Source: Chloroflexota bacterium
GTDB lineage: Bacteria > Chloroflexota > Anaerolineae > Anaerolineales > Anaerolineaceae
DNA: 64,000 bases
NCBI GenBank assembly: GCA_021825925.1
Contig: JAKAFP010000001.1
Location: 1 to 64,000, forward strand
Direction of reading: 5' to 3'
Shown here in pieces: positions 17,470 through 25,966 of the stretch. The position numbers and the translations under genes were made by a program. The notes beneath the pieces are model-generated. The model made no database searches and was not told the DNA's origin. It saw only the letters and a list, made by a program, of their open reading frames with translations. Position 1 is the stretch's first letter. Each line of letters opens with the position of its first letter.

Positions 17470-18720
17470 TTATGCCAGGTAAGACCGGGGGTCGGCGATG
17501 CGGCCTTCGATGGCCGTGGCGGCTGCGGCAGCCGGGCTGCCTAGGTAAATTTCTGCTTCGGCGCTGCCCATGCGTCCGATGAAGTTGCGGTTCATGGTGG
17601 TGAAGGCGCGTTCGCCTGGGGCCAAAATGCCGCCGTGGCGTCCGATGCAGGCACCACAGCCGGGGGCATTCACTGTGCAGCCGGCATCCAAAAAGATCTG
17701 GATGAGTCCCGCCGCCAGGGCTTTTTCATAGATGGTCTGGCTGGCAGGGGTCACTAGGGTGCGGGTAAAACGGCTGACCTGGCGTCCTTTGAGGATGCCG
17801 GCCGCGATCTCGAGGTCTTCATAGCGGGCATTGGTGCAGGTTCCCAGATAAACCTCGTCAATTGTCAACCCCACCATTTCTGAAAGCGGTTTGACCTGGT
17901 CCACATCGGGGTGGCAGGCCACCATGGGCTGCAAAGCTGAGACATCAATGGTGATCGTGCGTTCATAGCGCGGATTGACTGCGTTGAATTGTTCAAAGGG
18001 ACCCTGGGCTTTGGTTTCATTGGCGAGAAAATCGAGGGTTATCTGGTCGGGGGCGATCAACCCGCATTTGGCGCCCAGTTCAACGGACATGTTGGAAAAG
18101 ACAATACGCGCGTTTGCGGGCAAGGTGTCTATGTAAGAACCGGCAAATTCAAGCGATTTGTAAGTTGCGCCGTCCATGCCGAGCTGTCCTGCCAGTGCCA
18201 GCATTACATCCTTGGAATACACGCCTTCAGGGGCTTTGCCTTCAAGCCGAACCAATATGGTCTCGGGAATTTTGAACCAGCATTTACCGGTGATCCAGGC
18301 GGCGCCGATCTCGCTTGACCCCAGACCTGTCGAGAAACAGCCCAGTGCGCCGTAGGTGACGGTGTGAGAATCCCCGCCGATGACGATGCCCCCCGGGCGA
18401 ATAAAGCCTTCTTCGATCATCACCTGGTGGCAAACACCCCGGTGGTAGAAGTTTTCGATTCCCTGCTGCTGAATAAATCGCACAATTTTCTGCTGATTTT
18501 CTGCGGCTAACTGGTTGGGAGCCGGGTAGGCGTGATCAAAAAAGATCATGATCTTTGAGGTATCCCGGATGGGTTTGCCGATCTCATTGAAGGCTTTAAT
18601 CGCCAGAGGAGTGGTATTGTCGTGAGACATCATGGCATCCACATCCACCATCACGATCTCACCGGCGTTGACCCTTCGTCCCGTTCTGCGGCTGAAAATT
18701 TCTTCCACTAAAGTTCCCAT
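17470..18720 (-). CDS. lysT: Homoaconitase large subunit (LeuC/LysT type)
   Basis: This 416-residue [4Fe-4S] hydro-lyase subunit has the short LeuC length common in archaea and Thermus. Cluster ligands are visible as TCTN (YLGTCTNARYEDL) and the CGACIG pair within GCGACIGRHGG. DSHTVTYGALG and the HDNTTPLAIKAF segment bind substrate. It lies 10 bp upstream of its partner. Lysine rather than leucine assignment follows from operon partners. Confidence 0.88.
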   Translation of the reverse strand: MGTLVEEIFSRRTGRRVNAGEIVMVDVDAMMSHDNTTPLAIKAFNEIGKPIRDTSKIMIFFDHAYPAPNQLAAENQQKIVRFIQQQGIENFYHRGVCHQVMIEEGFIRPGGIVIGGDSHTVTYGALGCFSTGLGSSEIGAAWITGKCWFKIPETILVRLEGKAPEGVYSKDVMLALAGQLGMDGATYKSLEFAGSYIDTLPANARIVFSNMSVELGAKCGLIAPDQITLDFLANETKAQGPFEQFNAVNPRYERTITIDVSALQPMVACHPDVDQVKPLSEMVGLTIDEVYLGTCTNARYEDLEIAAGILKGRQVSRFTRTLVTPASQTIYEKALAAGLIQIFLDAGCTVNAPGCGACIGRHGGILAPGERAFTTMNRNFIGRMGSAEAEIYLGSPAAAAATAIEGRIADPRSYLA

Positions 18721-18756
18721 AGATTTCTCCTTTGTTTACTGATGCAATCGGTCTGC

Positions 18757-20142
18757 TCAGGCTTTGACCGTTTCGGCGTATTTTTTCAAGACCACGCGGG
18801 TATCCGTGTTTTTGACCCCGGGCATGGCCCGCAGTTCCTCGATGAAGTTATTTAGGTCGAGGGTGGTGGGCACTTTTACATAAGCGGTGATGTCGTAGTC
18901 GCCGGTCAGTTCATAAACACTGGAGACCTGTTTGAGGTTTTTCAAGCGGCGGACAACGGATGTTGTGTAGACGTGGGATTCCACGGCGATCATCACGATG
19001 GCATTGATCTCTTTGGGGAAGATATCGAGCATCTGACCGGTGACTCGTTCTGCCACATCAATGATATCTGCGTCGTGCAGGAATTTGCGTTCATCGCCGA
19101 TCTTTTTGATCTCTTCCACGATCAGGGTCAGTTCATCCGGCGTGACGGTCACGTTGAACTCAGCCAGGCGGGCTTCGACGGCGCGTTTGCCGGTGTATTT
19201 GTCAATTACAATGTGACGCTCGCGCCCCAGCAGTGAGGGATCGAAGTTTTCATAGGTGTGGGGATCTTTAAGCACACCGTTGGTATGCACACCGCTTTTG
19301 TGGCTGAAGGCGTTCACACCGGTGATGGGTTTGTTAGGGGCTACAAAGAAACCGGTCACTTTTTCGACATAGGCCGATAGATCCATCAACGGATGAAGTT
19401 GATACTGGTCAATGCCCATCAGGTTACGCATGGCGAGGATGGTCTCACTCAGATCGGGGATGCCCGTGCGTTCGCCCATGCCGTTGACCGTGGTGTGGAT
19501 GCAATCCGCACCGGCACGGATGCCTTCGAGCGCATTGGCCAGGGCCAGACCGTAGTCATCGTGGCAGTGCAGATCAATTCTGCAGGGCGCCAGGCGGGCG
19601 CGAAGTTCTTTAACCTGTTCGTACATACGGCTGGGGGTCATGATGCCCAGGGTGTCGGCAAAACTGATGCGGTCCGCACCGGCTTCGATGGCGGCGTTGC
19701 AAACGCGTACAAGAAATTCAAAATCCGTACGGGTGGCGTCTTCAGGGGTGTAGCGCACTTTAAGCCCGAGTTCACGGGCGTAACGCACATGTTCCACGAT
19801 CCAGGCGATGGCTTCATCCTGATTTTTGTTCATTTTGGCGTCCAGGTGAATTTTGGAGGTCGGGTAGAAGACCACCACGCGATCCGCGTTGCATTCCCTG
19901 GCTTTGGCGATGCCGCTGCGCGTAGCCAGTGAATGTGCCACGATCTCGGCTTTCAGCCCGAGGTTGGCGATGCGTTTGACTGCCTGGAACACATTCGGCG
20001 AGACGCTGGGGTCGCCGGCTTCGATCATTTCCACGCCGACCTGGTCAAGCCGTCGGGCGATCTCAATTTTTTCATCCACCATCAGGTTGACGAGTGGGGT
20101 TTGTTCCCCTTCGCGCAGGGTGCTATCCAAAATTTCTGCCAT
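18757..20142 (-). CDS. hcs: Homocitrate synthase with C-terminal RAM (Lrp/AsnC-type) domain
   Basis: This 461-residue enzyme condenses acetyl-CoA and 2-oxoglutarate, the committed step of aminoadipate lysine synthesis. The DRE-TIM barrel is clear: DSTLREGEQ (6-14), HCHDDYGLALANALEG with the metal HxH-type site, NGMGERTG and AFSHKSGVHTNG. The last 80 residues (about 378-457) are not the usual leucine-binding LeuA domain. They look like a RAM/AsnC ligand-binding module (VYELTGDYDITAYVKVPT then IEELRAMPGVKNTDTRVVLKK), so lysine feedback at this domain is plausible. It is first in the operon and follows a leader-peptide attenuator. Confidence 0.88.
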   Translation of the reverse strand: MAEILDSTLREGEQTPLVNLMVDEKIEIARRLDQVGVEMIEAGDPSVSPNVFQAVKRIANLGLKAEIVAHSLATRSGIAKARECNADRVVVFYPTSKIHLDAKMNKNQDEAIAWIVEHVRYARELGLKVRYTPEDATRTDFEFLVRVCNAAIEAGADRISFADTLGIMTPSRMYEQVKELRARLAPCRIDLHCHDDYGLALANALEGIRAGADCIHTTVNGMGERTGIPDLSETILAMRNLMGIDQYQLHPLMDLSAYVEKVTGFFVAPNKPITGVNAFSHKSGVHTNGVLKDPHTYENFDPSLLGRERHIVIDKYTGKRAVEARLAEFNVTVTPDELTLIVEEIKKIGDERKFLHDADIIDVAERVTGQMLDIFPKEINAIVMIAVESHVYTTSVVRRLKNLKQVSSVYELTGDYDITAYVKVPTTLDLNNFIEELRAMPGVKNTDTRVVLKKYAETVKA

Positions 20143-20163
20143 AATTGCTACCTCCGGTACAAG

Positions 20164-20197
20164 ATAAAAAAAAGCTCCCCAGGAGGGGAGCTTTTAC
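20164..20197 (-). terminator. Attenuator terminator ahead of the lysine operon
   Basis: On the minus strand the arms AAAAGCTCCCC and GGGGAGCTTTT (20170-20180 and 20185-20195) are followed by eight T residues, only 20 bp before the homocitrate synthase start. A strong terminator between promoter and first gene implies conditional read-through. Confidence 0.85.
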
Positions 20198-20227
20198 TTT
20201 TCGAATCAACTGGTTTGAGTAACCTGT

Positions 20228-20311
20228 TTACACGGCAGCAAGCCCGCACACCCTGGTGGTGAGTGGGGAAAGTTTCTTGAGCTGCTTACCGAACAGATAC
20301 GCTTGTGTCAT
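20228..20311 (-). CDS. Leader peptide of the lysine operon (27 aa)
   Basis: A 28-codon frame including stop lies between the promoter and the attenuator terminator. It encodes Lys at residues 9, 12 and 13 (codons AAG, AAG, AAA), and five Leu. The region over the Lys codons can pair with a downstream segment (GCAGC-U-CAAG with CTTGCTGC, 20235-20296), so ribosome stalling there would change RNA folding before the terminator. Transcription from the predicted promoter would start within about 4 nt of the ATG, so translation would be leaderless. Leader-peptide attenuation of lysine genes is known in Thermus thermophilus. Confidence 0.65.
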   Translation of the reverse strand: MTQAYLFGKQLKKLSPLTTRVCGLAAV

Positions 20312-20321
20312 AATGGGTTCA

Positions 20322-20349
20322 AGTTTACCCGACGGCGGGGATATGTCAA
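20322..20349 (-). promoter_or_regulatory. Predicted sigma-70-type promoter of the lysine operon
   Basis: A perfect -35 box TTGACA (20344-20349, minus strand), a 16-bp spacer and a -10 box TAAACT (20322-20327) precede the leader peptide. The predicted start of transcription is near 20314. Confidence 0.7.
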
Positions 20350-20419
20350 GGGGCAATAAATGAAGAAAAAATTAATAATGGCAGGTGAATCGCGAGCTTA
20401 GTTGAGAAATTTTTAAGGC

Positions 20420-20476
20420 AGACCCCCGCAGTTTTGGTGAACAGTCAATAACTCAATAATCAAACTGCGGGGGTCT
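20420..20476. other. Long inverted repeat upstream of the lysine promoter
   Basis: Perfect 15-bp arms beginning AGACCCCCGCAG (20420-20434 and 20462-20476) enclose a 27-nt AT-rich loop and have a T-rich tail on the plus strand. A second hairpin (ACCACC/GGTGGT, 20536-20563) with GCTTTTA follows. No gene precedes either on the plus strand, so they may belong to an unrecognised RNA or be a decayed repeat. Confidence 0.5.
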
Positions 20477-20635
20477 TGTTTTAGTTCTTTCTACTCAAAT
20501 TTGACAGCTGTTACTAAAGGCAAATGTAAAATAAAACCACCTCAAATGGTATTTCGCGGTGGTGGGGCTTTTAGACTAGTACACATTCTTAGAAGACATA
20601 ACTTTGCACCACTTATTGGTTAATACGCAATTTCC

Positions 20636-20885
20636 TTTGTCAATGCGAAGCGATCCTCACCCGCTTAGTCTGTCATCGCGAGCATTGCAGTACTAATCTT
20701 CAACGGTAACTACATGGCATAAACCTGAGATCAATGTCACATTCACTTCGTCAATGCGAAGCGATCCCCACCCGCTTCGTATGTCATCGCGAGCATTGCA
20801 GTACTAATCATCAACGGTAAATACATGGCATATACCTGAGATCAACGTCTCGTTCACTTTGTCAATGCGAAGCGATCTCCAATTG
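20636..20885. repeat. 111-bp tandem repeat of REP-like sequence, about 2.2 copies
   Basis: Units start at 20636, 20747 and 20858 with TTTGTCAATGCGAAGCGATC or close variants; the third is cut after about 25 bp. Each unit includes GTCAATGCGAAGCGATC and GTCATCGCGAGCATTGC, which resemble the TCATTGCGAGC-type repeats spread through many genomes and related to the copy at 60877. Spacing is exactly 111 bp both times, with scattered substitutions. Confidence 0.85.
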
Positions 20886-20925
20886 ATAAAAAAAACTCCC
20901 CAATCTGTTTTCGATTGGGGAGTTC
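20885..20925 (-). terminator. Terminator of the MacAB-type operon
   Basis: Perfect 11-bp arms (ACTCCCCAATC and GATTGGGGAGT) with a 7-nt loop are followed on the minus strand by a run of T residues, 18 bp after the permease stop codon. Confidence 0.9.
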
Positions 20926-20942
20926 ATGCTTAACTATGGAAT

Positions 20943-22169
20943 TTATTCGTATCTCAGTGCTTCAACCGGCTGCAGATTGGCCGCACGGTTGGCGGGATAG
21001 ATACCGAAGAACAGACCTACTGCTGTGGAGAAGACGGTTGCCAGTAAAATGGCATCCAGGCCGACCACGGGGTTGAATGGGGTTCCGCTGGCCACGGCGA
21101 TTTTGCCTACAATGAAAGCGATCAGCCAGCCCAACCCGATGCCGATGATACCGCCCAACAGACTGAGTAGCGAGGATTCCGTCAGGAACTGGATCAAGAT
21201 ATCCTTTTTTCGTGCGCCAAGTGCTTTACGCAGGCCGATCTCGCGCGTCCGTTCGGTGACGGAAACCAGCATGATGTTCATGATGCCGATACCGCCCACC
21301 AGCAGCGAGATGCCCGCGATACCGCCGAGGAAGATGGTCAGCACACCGGTAATGGTCTTGGCGGTCGCCACAAAGTCATCCTGAGAGAAGACAGTGAAAT
21401 CGTCATAACCAATTTTTGTACGATGGCGTGCGCGAAGAATTTGTGCAACTTCGTCGCTGGCCTGTTTCATAAGTTCCGGTTTCAAAACACTCACGAAGAT
21501 GGTATCCACTGAATCGCGGTTGCGCCGCATCAACCTGGCTTGCGCGGTTGAAAAGGGCACCATGACCACGTTGTCTTCAGATCCAAACGAGCCGCCGCCT
21601 TTTGAGACCAACACGCCAATGATGCGGAAAGGCTGACCTTCAATGCGGATGGTTTCACCGACCAGTCCATCACGCCGGCCAAACAATTTGTCGGCCACGT
21701 CCACACCGATCAATGCAACCGAGGCGCGTCCGAGATTTTGATCGTCGGTGATGAAATCACCTTCAGACATGCTGTAATTGCGCACATCTTTATAGCTGGG
21801 GGTCACACCATACACGGTCGGGTTGGTTTTTTCGCCGCCGTAGGTTACCTGCAGGTTGTCGCTTAGAATTGGCGCCACTTTATCCACTGAAGGAGCCTGG
21901 AATTGATCCAATAAGGCATTTGCGTCTTGCAGGGTTAAAGGTTCGACGTGGCTGAGTTCTTCAGTCTGGTTTCCTCTGAAGACAAAAAGCAGGTTGCTGC
22001 CAATGCCGCTGATGGAACCGGTAATGGTTTCTTGTGCACCGTTGCCCACCGCCAGCATGGCAATCACCGCGCCCACGCCGATCACAATACCCAAAATGGT
22101 GAGGGCTGAACGCAATTTATTGGAACTGACGCTTTCGAGCGCTTCGACTATGGCTTGTCCGAGGTTCAT
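20943..22169 (-). CDS. MacB-type ABC transporter permease
   Basis: This 408-residue permease has the MacB layout: an N-terminal transmembrane helix ([19 protein letters not shown], about 20-39), a large extracytoplasmic MacB_PCD domain (about 45-245), and three C-terminal helices of the FtsX fold (about 275-400) with the conserved [20 protein letters not shown] cytoplasmic segment. It overlaps the ATPase gene by 4 bp. With the ATPase and the adaptor at 22857 it forms a tripartite-type exporter or lipoprotein/peptide mechanotransmitter. The substrate is unknown. Confidence 0.92.
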   Translation of the reverse strand: MNLGQAIVEALESVSSNKLRSALTILGIVIGVGAVIAMLAVGNGAQETITGSISGIGSNLLFVFRGNQTEELSHVEPLTLQDANALLDQFQAPSVDKVAPILSDNLQVTYGGEKTNPTVYGVTPSYKDVRNYSMSEGDFITDDQNLGRASVALIGVDVADKLFGRRDGLVGETIRIEGQPFRIIGVLVSKGGGSFGSEDNVVMVPFSTAQARLMRRNRDSVDTIFVSVLKPELMKQASDEVAQILRARHRTKIGYDDFTVFSQDDFVATAKTITGVLTIFLGGIAGISLLVGGIGIMNIMLVSVTERTREIGLRKALGARKKDILIQFLTESSLLSLLGGIIGIGLGWLIAFIVGKIAVASGTPFNPVVGLDAILLATVFSTAVGLFFGIYPANRAANLQPVEALRYE

Positions 22170-22849
22170 GCTATCGCCTCCTCGATCTTTCCATCGCGCA
22201 GCCTGATCACCCGCTGGGTTTGTTCGGCGATCTTTGGATCGTGGGTCACAATGATCAAAGTGGTGCCCTTGTCTTTGTTGAGATTTAAAAGCAGTTCCAT
22301 GATCTCTTTGCCAGATTTGCTGTCGAGGTTGCCGGTCGGTTCGTCTGCCATCAGGATGGATGGATTGTTGACCAAAGCGCGGGCAATGGCCACACGTTGC
22401 TGTTGACCGCCTGAGAGTTCGGTGGGGCGGTGATTAACACGATCCGATAACCCTACTGAACCAAGGGCTTCAGTGGCGCGTTTTCTTCGATCAGGAACCT
22501 CGCCCGCATAACGCATGGGAAGTTCCACATTGGCGAGTGCCGTTTGGCGCGGCAGCAAGTTGAAGCTCTGGAACACGAAGCCCACCTTGCGATTGCGGAT
22601 GCCGGCCAGTTGGTCATCATCCAGTTCGGAAACTTCCTCGCCATCCAGGTTGTAGCTGCCGTCAGTCGGATGATCGAGGCAGCCAAGCAGGTTCATCAAA
22701 GTTGATTTGCCTGAACCGGAAGGACCCATGATGGAGACGACTTCACCGCGTTCGATATTAAATGAAACCCCATCCAATGCGTGGACTTCGATCTCGCCGA
22801 TCTTATAGATCTTTCTAAGTTCATTTACAAGGATCACATTATCTGTCAT
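22166..22849 (-). CDS. MacB/LolD-type ABC transporter ATPase
   Basis: This 227-residue ATPase has Walker [10 protein letters not shown] (42-50), the signature LSGGQQQR, Walker [13 protein letters not shown] and the switch His in VTHD. The LolD/MacB subgroup is marked by PTGNLD and the [21 protein letters not shown] stretch. The start at 22849 follows AGGATC by a few bases and lies 7 bp after the adaptor stop; a frame start at 22873 would overlap that gene. Confidence 0.93.
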   Translation of the reverse strand: MTDNVILVNELRKIYKIGEIEVHALDGVSFNIERGEVVSIMGPSGSGKSTLMNLLGCLDHPTDGSYNLDGEEVSELDDDQLAGIRNRKVGFVFQSFNLLPRQTALANVELPMRYAGEVPDRRKRATEALGSVGLSDRVNHRPTELSGGQQQRVAIARALVNNPSILMADEPTGNLDSKSGKEIMELLLNLNKDKGTTLIIVTHDPKIAEQTQRVIRLRDGKIEEAIA

Positions 22850-22856
22850 TTTGATC

Positions 22857-24275
22857 CTAGAAGGGACGTCCACCGCTCATCATGGAAGTAAAGTCAGCGG
22901 AAGGATTCAAGATTAAGACATCGCCGGGTTTCAGGTCGCCTGAAATGATCTCGCTCAACGTATCAGAGGAGGATCCAATTTCAATTTCGACTTTGGTTGC
23001 GACGCCATTTTTCAAGATATAGACCACGCGTTTGCCATCCACCAAACGAACTGCACGGTTGGGAACAGTCAAAACATTCTTCAGGTCGCTGACGACGATA
23101 TTGACCGCTGCGGTCATGCCTGGCATCACCTGAGAGTCGGGGTTCAGAACTTCGATGGTTACCTTAAAGTTGACTGCACCAGCCGAGTTGGCACCAATGC
23201 GGGCAACTTCTGCCACACGTCCTTGATACTCAGCAGCATTGATGGCGTCAAAGGTCAGGGTTACGTCCTGGCCAACCTTGACGCGGTTGATATCCACTTC
23301 CGGGATTTCGACATCCACGAACATTTGTGAGAGATCATCCACGCGGAAAGCGAAGGTGTTGGGGCTGACAATATCGCCAACCATGCCCGAAGCGTCAGTG
23401 ACCACACCGGCAAAAGGTGAAGTGACCTTGGCCATGTTGAGGGTGGCCTTAATGGCTTCGACACGGGCTTTGGCTGCTTCAATATCAGCGGGGTCCGGTC
23501 CATCTTTCAAACGATCCCATTCACGTTGGGCATCATCCAATTTAGCTTTGGCCACGGCGATCTCACCAGAAGAAATGGATACTTCCTGGCTGTCAGGGGT
23601 GTTGGTATAAAAGTCGAGACTTAATTTGGCTTCAGCCAGCGCTTTCTTGGCGGCGGCCAAATTGCTCAACGCGTTGGCTTTTAACAGGTCAGTTTCAGGT
23701 GATTCTCCGTATTTGTCATACTCTTTTTGGGCGTTATCAACTCTGTCTTGGGCGATCACCACTGCAGCTCTTGCTGAATCCAGCGTGTTTTGGCTGGTTT
23801 CACGAGGTTTGTCGGCGTAGACCGCATTCCAACGCACTTTATCGTAATTATCCTGGGCATTCGCCAGGGCTAACTGAGCCTGGGCTCGAGCGGTATCAGA
23901 GTTCAATAGATCATCCAGATTACGCTGGGCGGTTACCAGATCTGATTGGGCCAGGATGATGGATTGTGACAAGGATGATTGGGCAAGGGTGGCCAACTCT
24001 TGATCAGTTTTTACTTTGTCACCAATGGCTGCGTTAATGAGTTCAATGCGTCCGTTGGTCTGCCAAACCAATGTGGCGGTTTGGTTGGCGCGGACGGTGC
24101 CCGTGGCTCCAACGATTGCTGTCAGATCACCTTTTTCGAGAACCTGAGTTTGCATGGTGGCAGCCGCCGCTTTTTTGGCATTGATGTTGTTGATTACGAT
24201 CACTGCTGCAATTCCAAGTAAGACAACACCGACGATGGACCAGGTAATAATTTTGGATTTTGATGGTTTTTTCAT
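22857..24275 (-). CDS. MacA/HlyD-type periplasmic adaptor protein
   Basis: This 472-residue membrane-fusion protein has one N-terminal helix (about 10-32, [19 protein letters not shown]), a lipoyl half-motif, a long coiled-coil hairpin (about 120-290, rich in Ala, Lys and Asp), a second lipoyl half ([20 protein letters not shown]) and beta-barrel domains. The start at 24275 follows AAAGG; the frame upstream to 24416 adds 47 residues of Lys/Asn-rich sequence without family support. It is first in the exporter operon. Confidence 0.9.
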   Translation of the reverse strand: MKKPSKSKIITWSIVGVVLLGIAAVIVINNINAKKAAAATMQTQVLEKGDLTAIVGATGTVRANQTATLVWQTNGRIELINAAIGDKVKTDQELATLAQSSLSQSIILAQSDLVTAQRNLDDLLNSDTARAQAQLALANAQDNYDKVRWNAVYADKPRETSQNTLDSARAAVVIAQDRVDNAQKEYDKYGESPETDLLKANALSNLAAAKKALAEAKLSLDFYTNTPDSQEVSISSGEIAVAKAKLDDAQREWDRLKDGPDPADIEAAKARVEAIKATLNMAKVTSPFAGVVTDASGMVGDIVSPNTFAFRVDDLSQMFVDVEIPEVDINRVKVGQDVTLTFDAINAAEYQGRVAEVARIGANSAGAVNFKVTIEVLNPDSQVMPGMTAAVNIVVSDLKNVLTVPNRAVRLVDGKRVVYILKNGVATKVEIEIGSSSDTLSEIISGDLKPGDVLILNPSADFTSMMSGGRPF

Positions 24276-24581
24276 AGTACCTTTCTCTTCTAAACTCTCA
24301 GATTCTTTTGATATTTTTTGTATCTTATTATTTATTCGACGCAACAGATAGCGTTTTAGTGTTTTGTGTTCATTGATTTTATTGACTAGTGACTTATTCC
24401 CAATCATGAAGATCAATAAATAATCTCGTCTCAGTCACAAATCGGCATTATAGTTCGAGGTGGAACTATACTACTACGCATTATTAAAGTCTAGAGGGTC
24501 TGATGCAAATCTTATACAACACTAATATACGGCTGGAATCTTGCAAAGTTGCTTGTTTTACGTAACACATCATGAACACGG

Positions 24582-24587
24582 TATAAT
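24582..24587 (+). promoter_or_regulatory. Perfect -10 box, 7 bp before the peptidase start
   Basis: TATAAT lies at 24582-24587 and the ATG at 24595, so transcription would be expected to begin at or next to the start codon. No clear -35 box or ribosome binding site is visible. This fits leaderless translation. Confidence 0.5.
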
Positions 24588-24594
24588 CTCAAAC

Positions 24595-25839
24595 ATGAAA
24601 TTGAAGAGTATTGGCCGTTTTTTGATATTTTTCTGCCTTCTGGCAGTGGTAATCACACTTTCGACGCCTTCGCTTTCGACCCCCACCGAAAAGGCCAGGC
24701 AATTTACCCGGCCTGTTGAATTTGATTATCTGTCATGGGATGTCAATGCTTTTCTGACTAAGATCGGCCAAACGCGGATGAATGCGTGGCAGGTGTTGAC
24801 CTCAGATCAACAGCACCTGCTGGTCGGGCGCTACCTTTCACTCATTGATCAATTGGAAGTTGTCCAGGCCAGGATCCAGCAAATCTATGCCGATCCCGCC
24901 ATCAAAGATGCTGAGGCTGCAGCTCAAAATGAATTGATCCAACAAAAGGCGATGCAAGCCAGCCTGGTTTCACTGACCCCCCTGGCGGAGTCCATCCTGC
25001 AGGGACAGGTGACTGAGATCCTGGTTGAAGAAGGCATTGCCAGGCTTGGTGATGCGATCCCTCCCCTGCTGTTTCACACCACCCCGCTGCCAAAAGCGCT
25101 GATCGCTTCTCCTCGCGCCAACATCCAACAGGATGTAGACATTTCGCTGTTGGCGGACCTTACCCTTGACCAGATTGATCAATTGGAGAACCAGGTTGAA
25201 AAGGCCACTGGCGAATCCGTTTTGGTGGTGGATGTCGGAGGTATTGGCATTTATCCCACCATGGTCATGCGATCAACCAACCTTCCGTGGATCATAGATA
25301 CCATCGCCCATGAATGGGCACACAACTACCTTACCATCCGGCCATTGGGCTTGAATTACGACACCTCGCCTGAACTGCGTACCATGAACGAAACCACAGC
25401 TTCCATCGCCGGCAATGAGATCAGCCGCCTGGTGCTGTCGCGTTACTATCCAGAGTATTTATCCAAGCTTGAAGATGGTCAAAAATTGGCCTCACTCAAA
25501 TGGCCTGATGAGACCTTTGACTTCAGGGCTGAAATGCACACCACCCGTGTGCATGTGGATGAACTGTTGGCGGCAGGAAAAATTGCCGAAGCTGAAAAGT
25601 ACATGGAAGAACGCCGCATTGTTTTTGTGGAACACGGCTACGAGATCCGCAAACTCAATCAAGCCTATTTTGCTTTTTACGGCGCCTACGCCGATACCCC
25701 TGGAGGCGCTGCTGGAGAAGACCCGGTCGGGCCGGCCGTGCGCACGCTGCGCGAACGAAGCACCTCATTGGCTGATTTCCTTCGCACCATCAGCAAGATG
25801 AACAGCTTTGAAGACCTTCAAAAGGCGATACAACGGTAG
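24595..25839 (+). CDS. Exported zincin-type metallopeptidase-like protein
   Basis: This 414-residue protein has an N-terminal signal or anchor helix (about 7-27), and a HEWAH zinc-binding helix (H239, E240, H243) followed by NETTAS with E266 as a possible third ligand, the layout of gluzincin peptidases. The long helical region before it (residues 45-180) may gate the site. I do not recognise the exact family, and proteolysis is inferred from the motif. The start at 24595 begins with a basic n-region (MKLKSIGRF). The stop codon lies inside the palindrome at 25836. Confidence 0.75.
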   Translation: MKLKSIGRFLIFFCLLAVVITLSTPSLSTPTEKARQFTRPVEFDYLSWDVNAFLTKIGQTRMNAWQVLTSDQQHLLVGRYLSLIDQLEVVQARIQQIYADPAIKDAEAAAQNELIQQKAMQASLVSLTPLAESILQGQVTEILVEEGIARLGDAIPPLLFHTTPLPKALIASPRANIQQDVDISLLADLTLDQIDQLENQVEKATGESVLVVDVGGIGIYPTMVMRSTNLPWIIDTIAHEWAHNYLTIRPLGLNYDTSPELRTMNETTASIAGNEISRLVLSRYYPEYLSKLEDGQKLASLKWPDETFDFRAEMHTTRVHVDELLAAGKIAEAEKYMEERRIVFVEHGYEIRKLNQAYFAFYGAYADTPGGAAGEDPVGPAVRTLRERSTSLADFLRTISKMNSFEDLQKAIQR

Positions 25840-25863
25840 GGGTTCGTTGCAACGAACCCCTAC
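25836..25863. repeat. 28-bp perfect palindrome (family copy 1), terminator-like
   Basis: The left arm GTAGGGGTTCGTTG is followed without a loop by its exact complement, then by TTTTT. It carries the peptidase stop codon and can act as its terminator. Its layout (GTA-S-GGG at the ends, TGCA at the centre, 28 bp) matches the copy at 60772 although the inner arm bases differ. Confidence 0.9.
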
Positions 25864-25866
25864 TTT

Positions 25867-25966
25867 TTAAATATCCACATCCATCGTGCCGCCAGCATCT
25901 GAACCCAGTGTCATAATCAAGCGATTAAATATCCACATCCATCGTGCCGCCCGAATCTGAACCCAG
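25867..25966. repeat. Direct repeat of the fmdB 3' end (42 bp, two copies)
   Basis: Positions 25867-25908 repeat 25925-25966 with two mismatches. The second copy is the true 3' end of the FmdB gene, beginning at its stop codon; the first copy lies outside the gene, 3 bp from the palindrome at 25836. The copies are separated by 16 bp. Confidence 0.92.

Noticed and set aside
19393..19932. 179-codon open frame opposite homocitrate synthase
   Set aside because: It is a shadow of a well-conserved gene; no independent start signals or family pattern.
15113..20142. Leucine biosynthesis operon
   Set aside because: The LeuC/LeuD/LeuB-type members alone would allow it, but LysX and the homocitrate synthase-type enzyme make lysine the better call.
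20311..20330. tRNA T-loop-like GGGTTCAAG
   Set aside because: No cloverleaf can be built around it; it is part of the promoter region.
20164..20340. T-box or lysine (L-box) riboswitch before homocitrate synthase
   Set aside because: No T-box sequence or L-box core is visible and the leader is too short; the leader-peptide model fits better.
20636..20885. CRISPR array
   Set aside because: Units are 111 bp, contiguous and alike throughout; there are no unique spacers and no cas genes.
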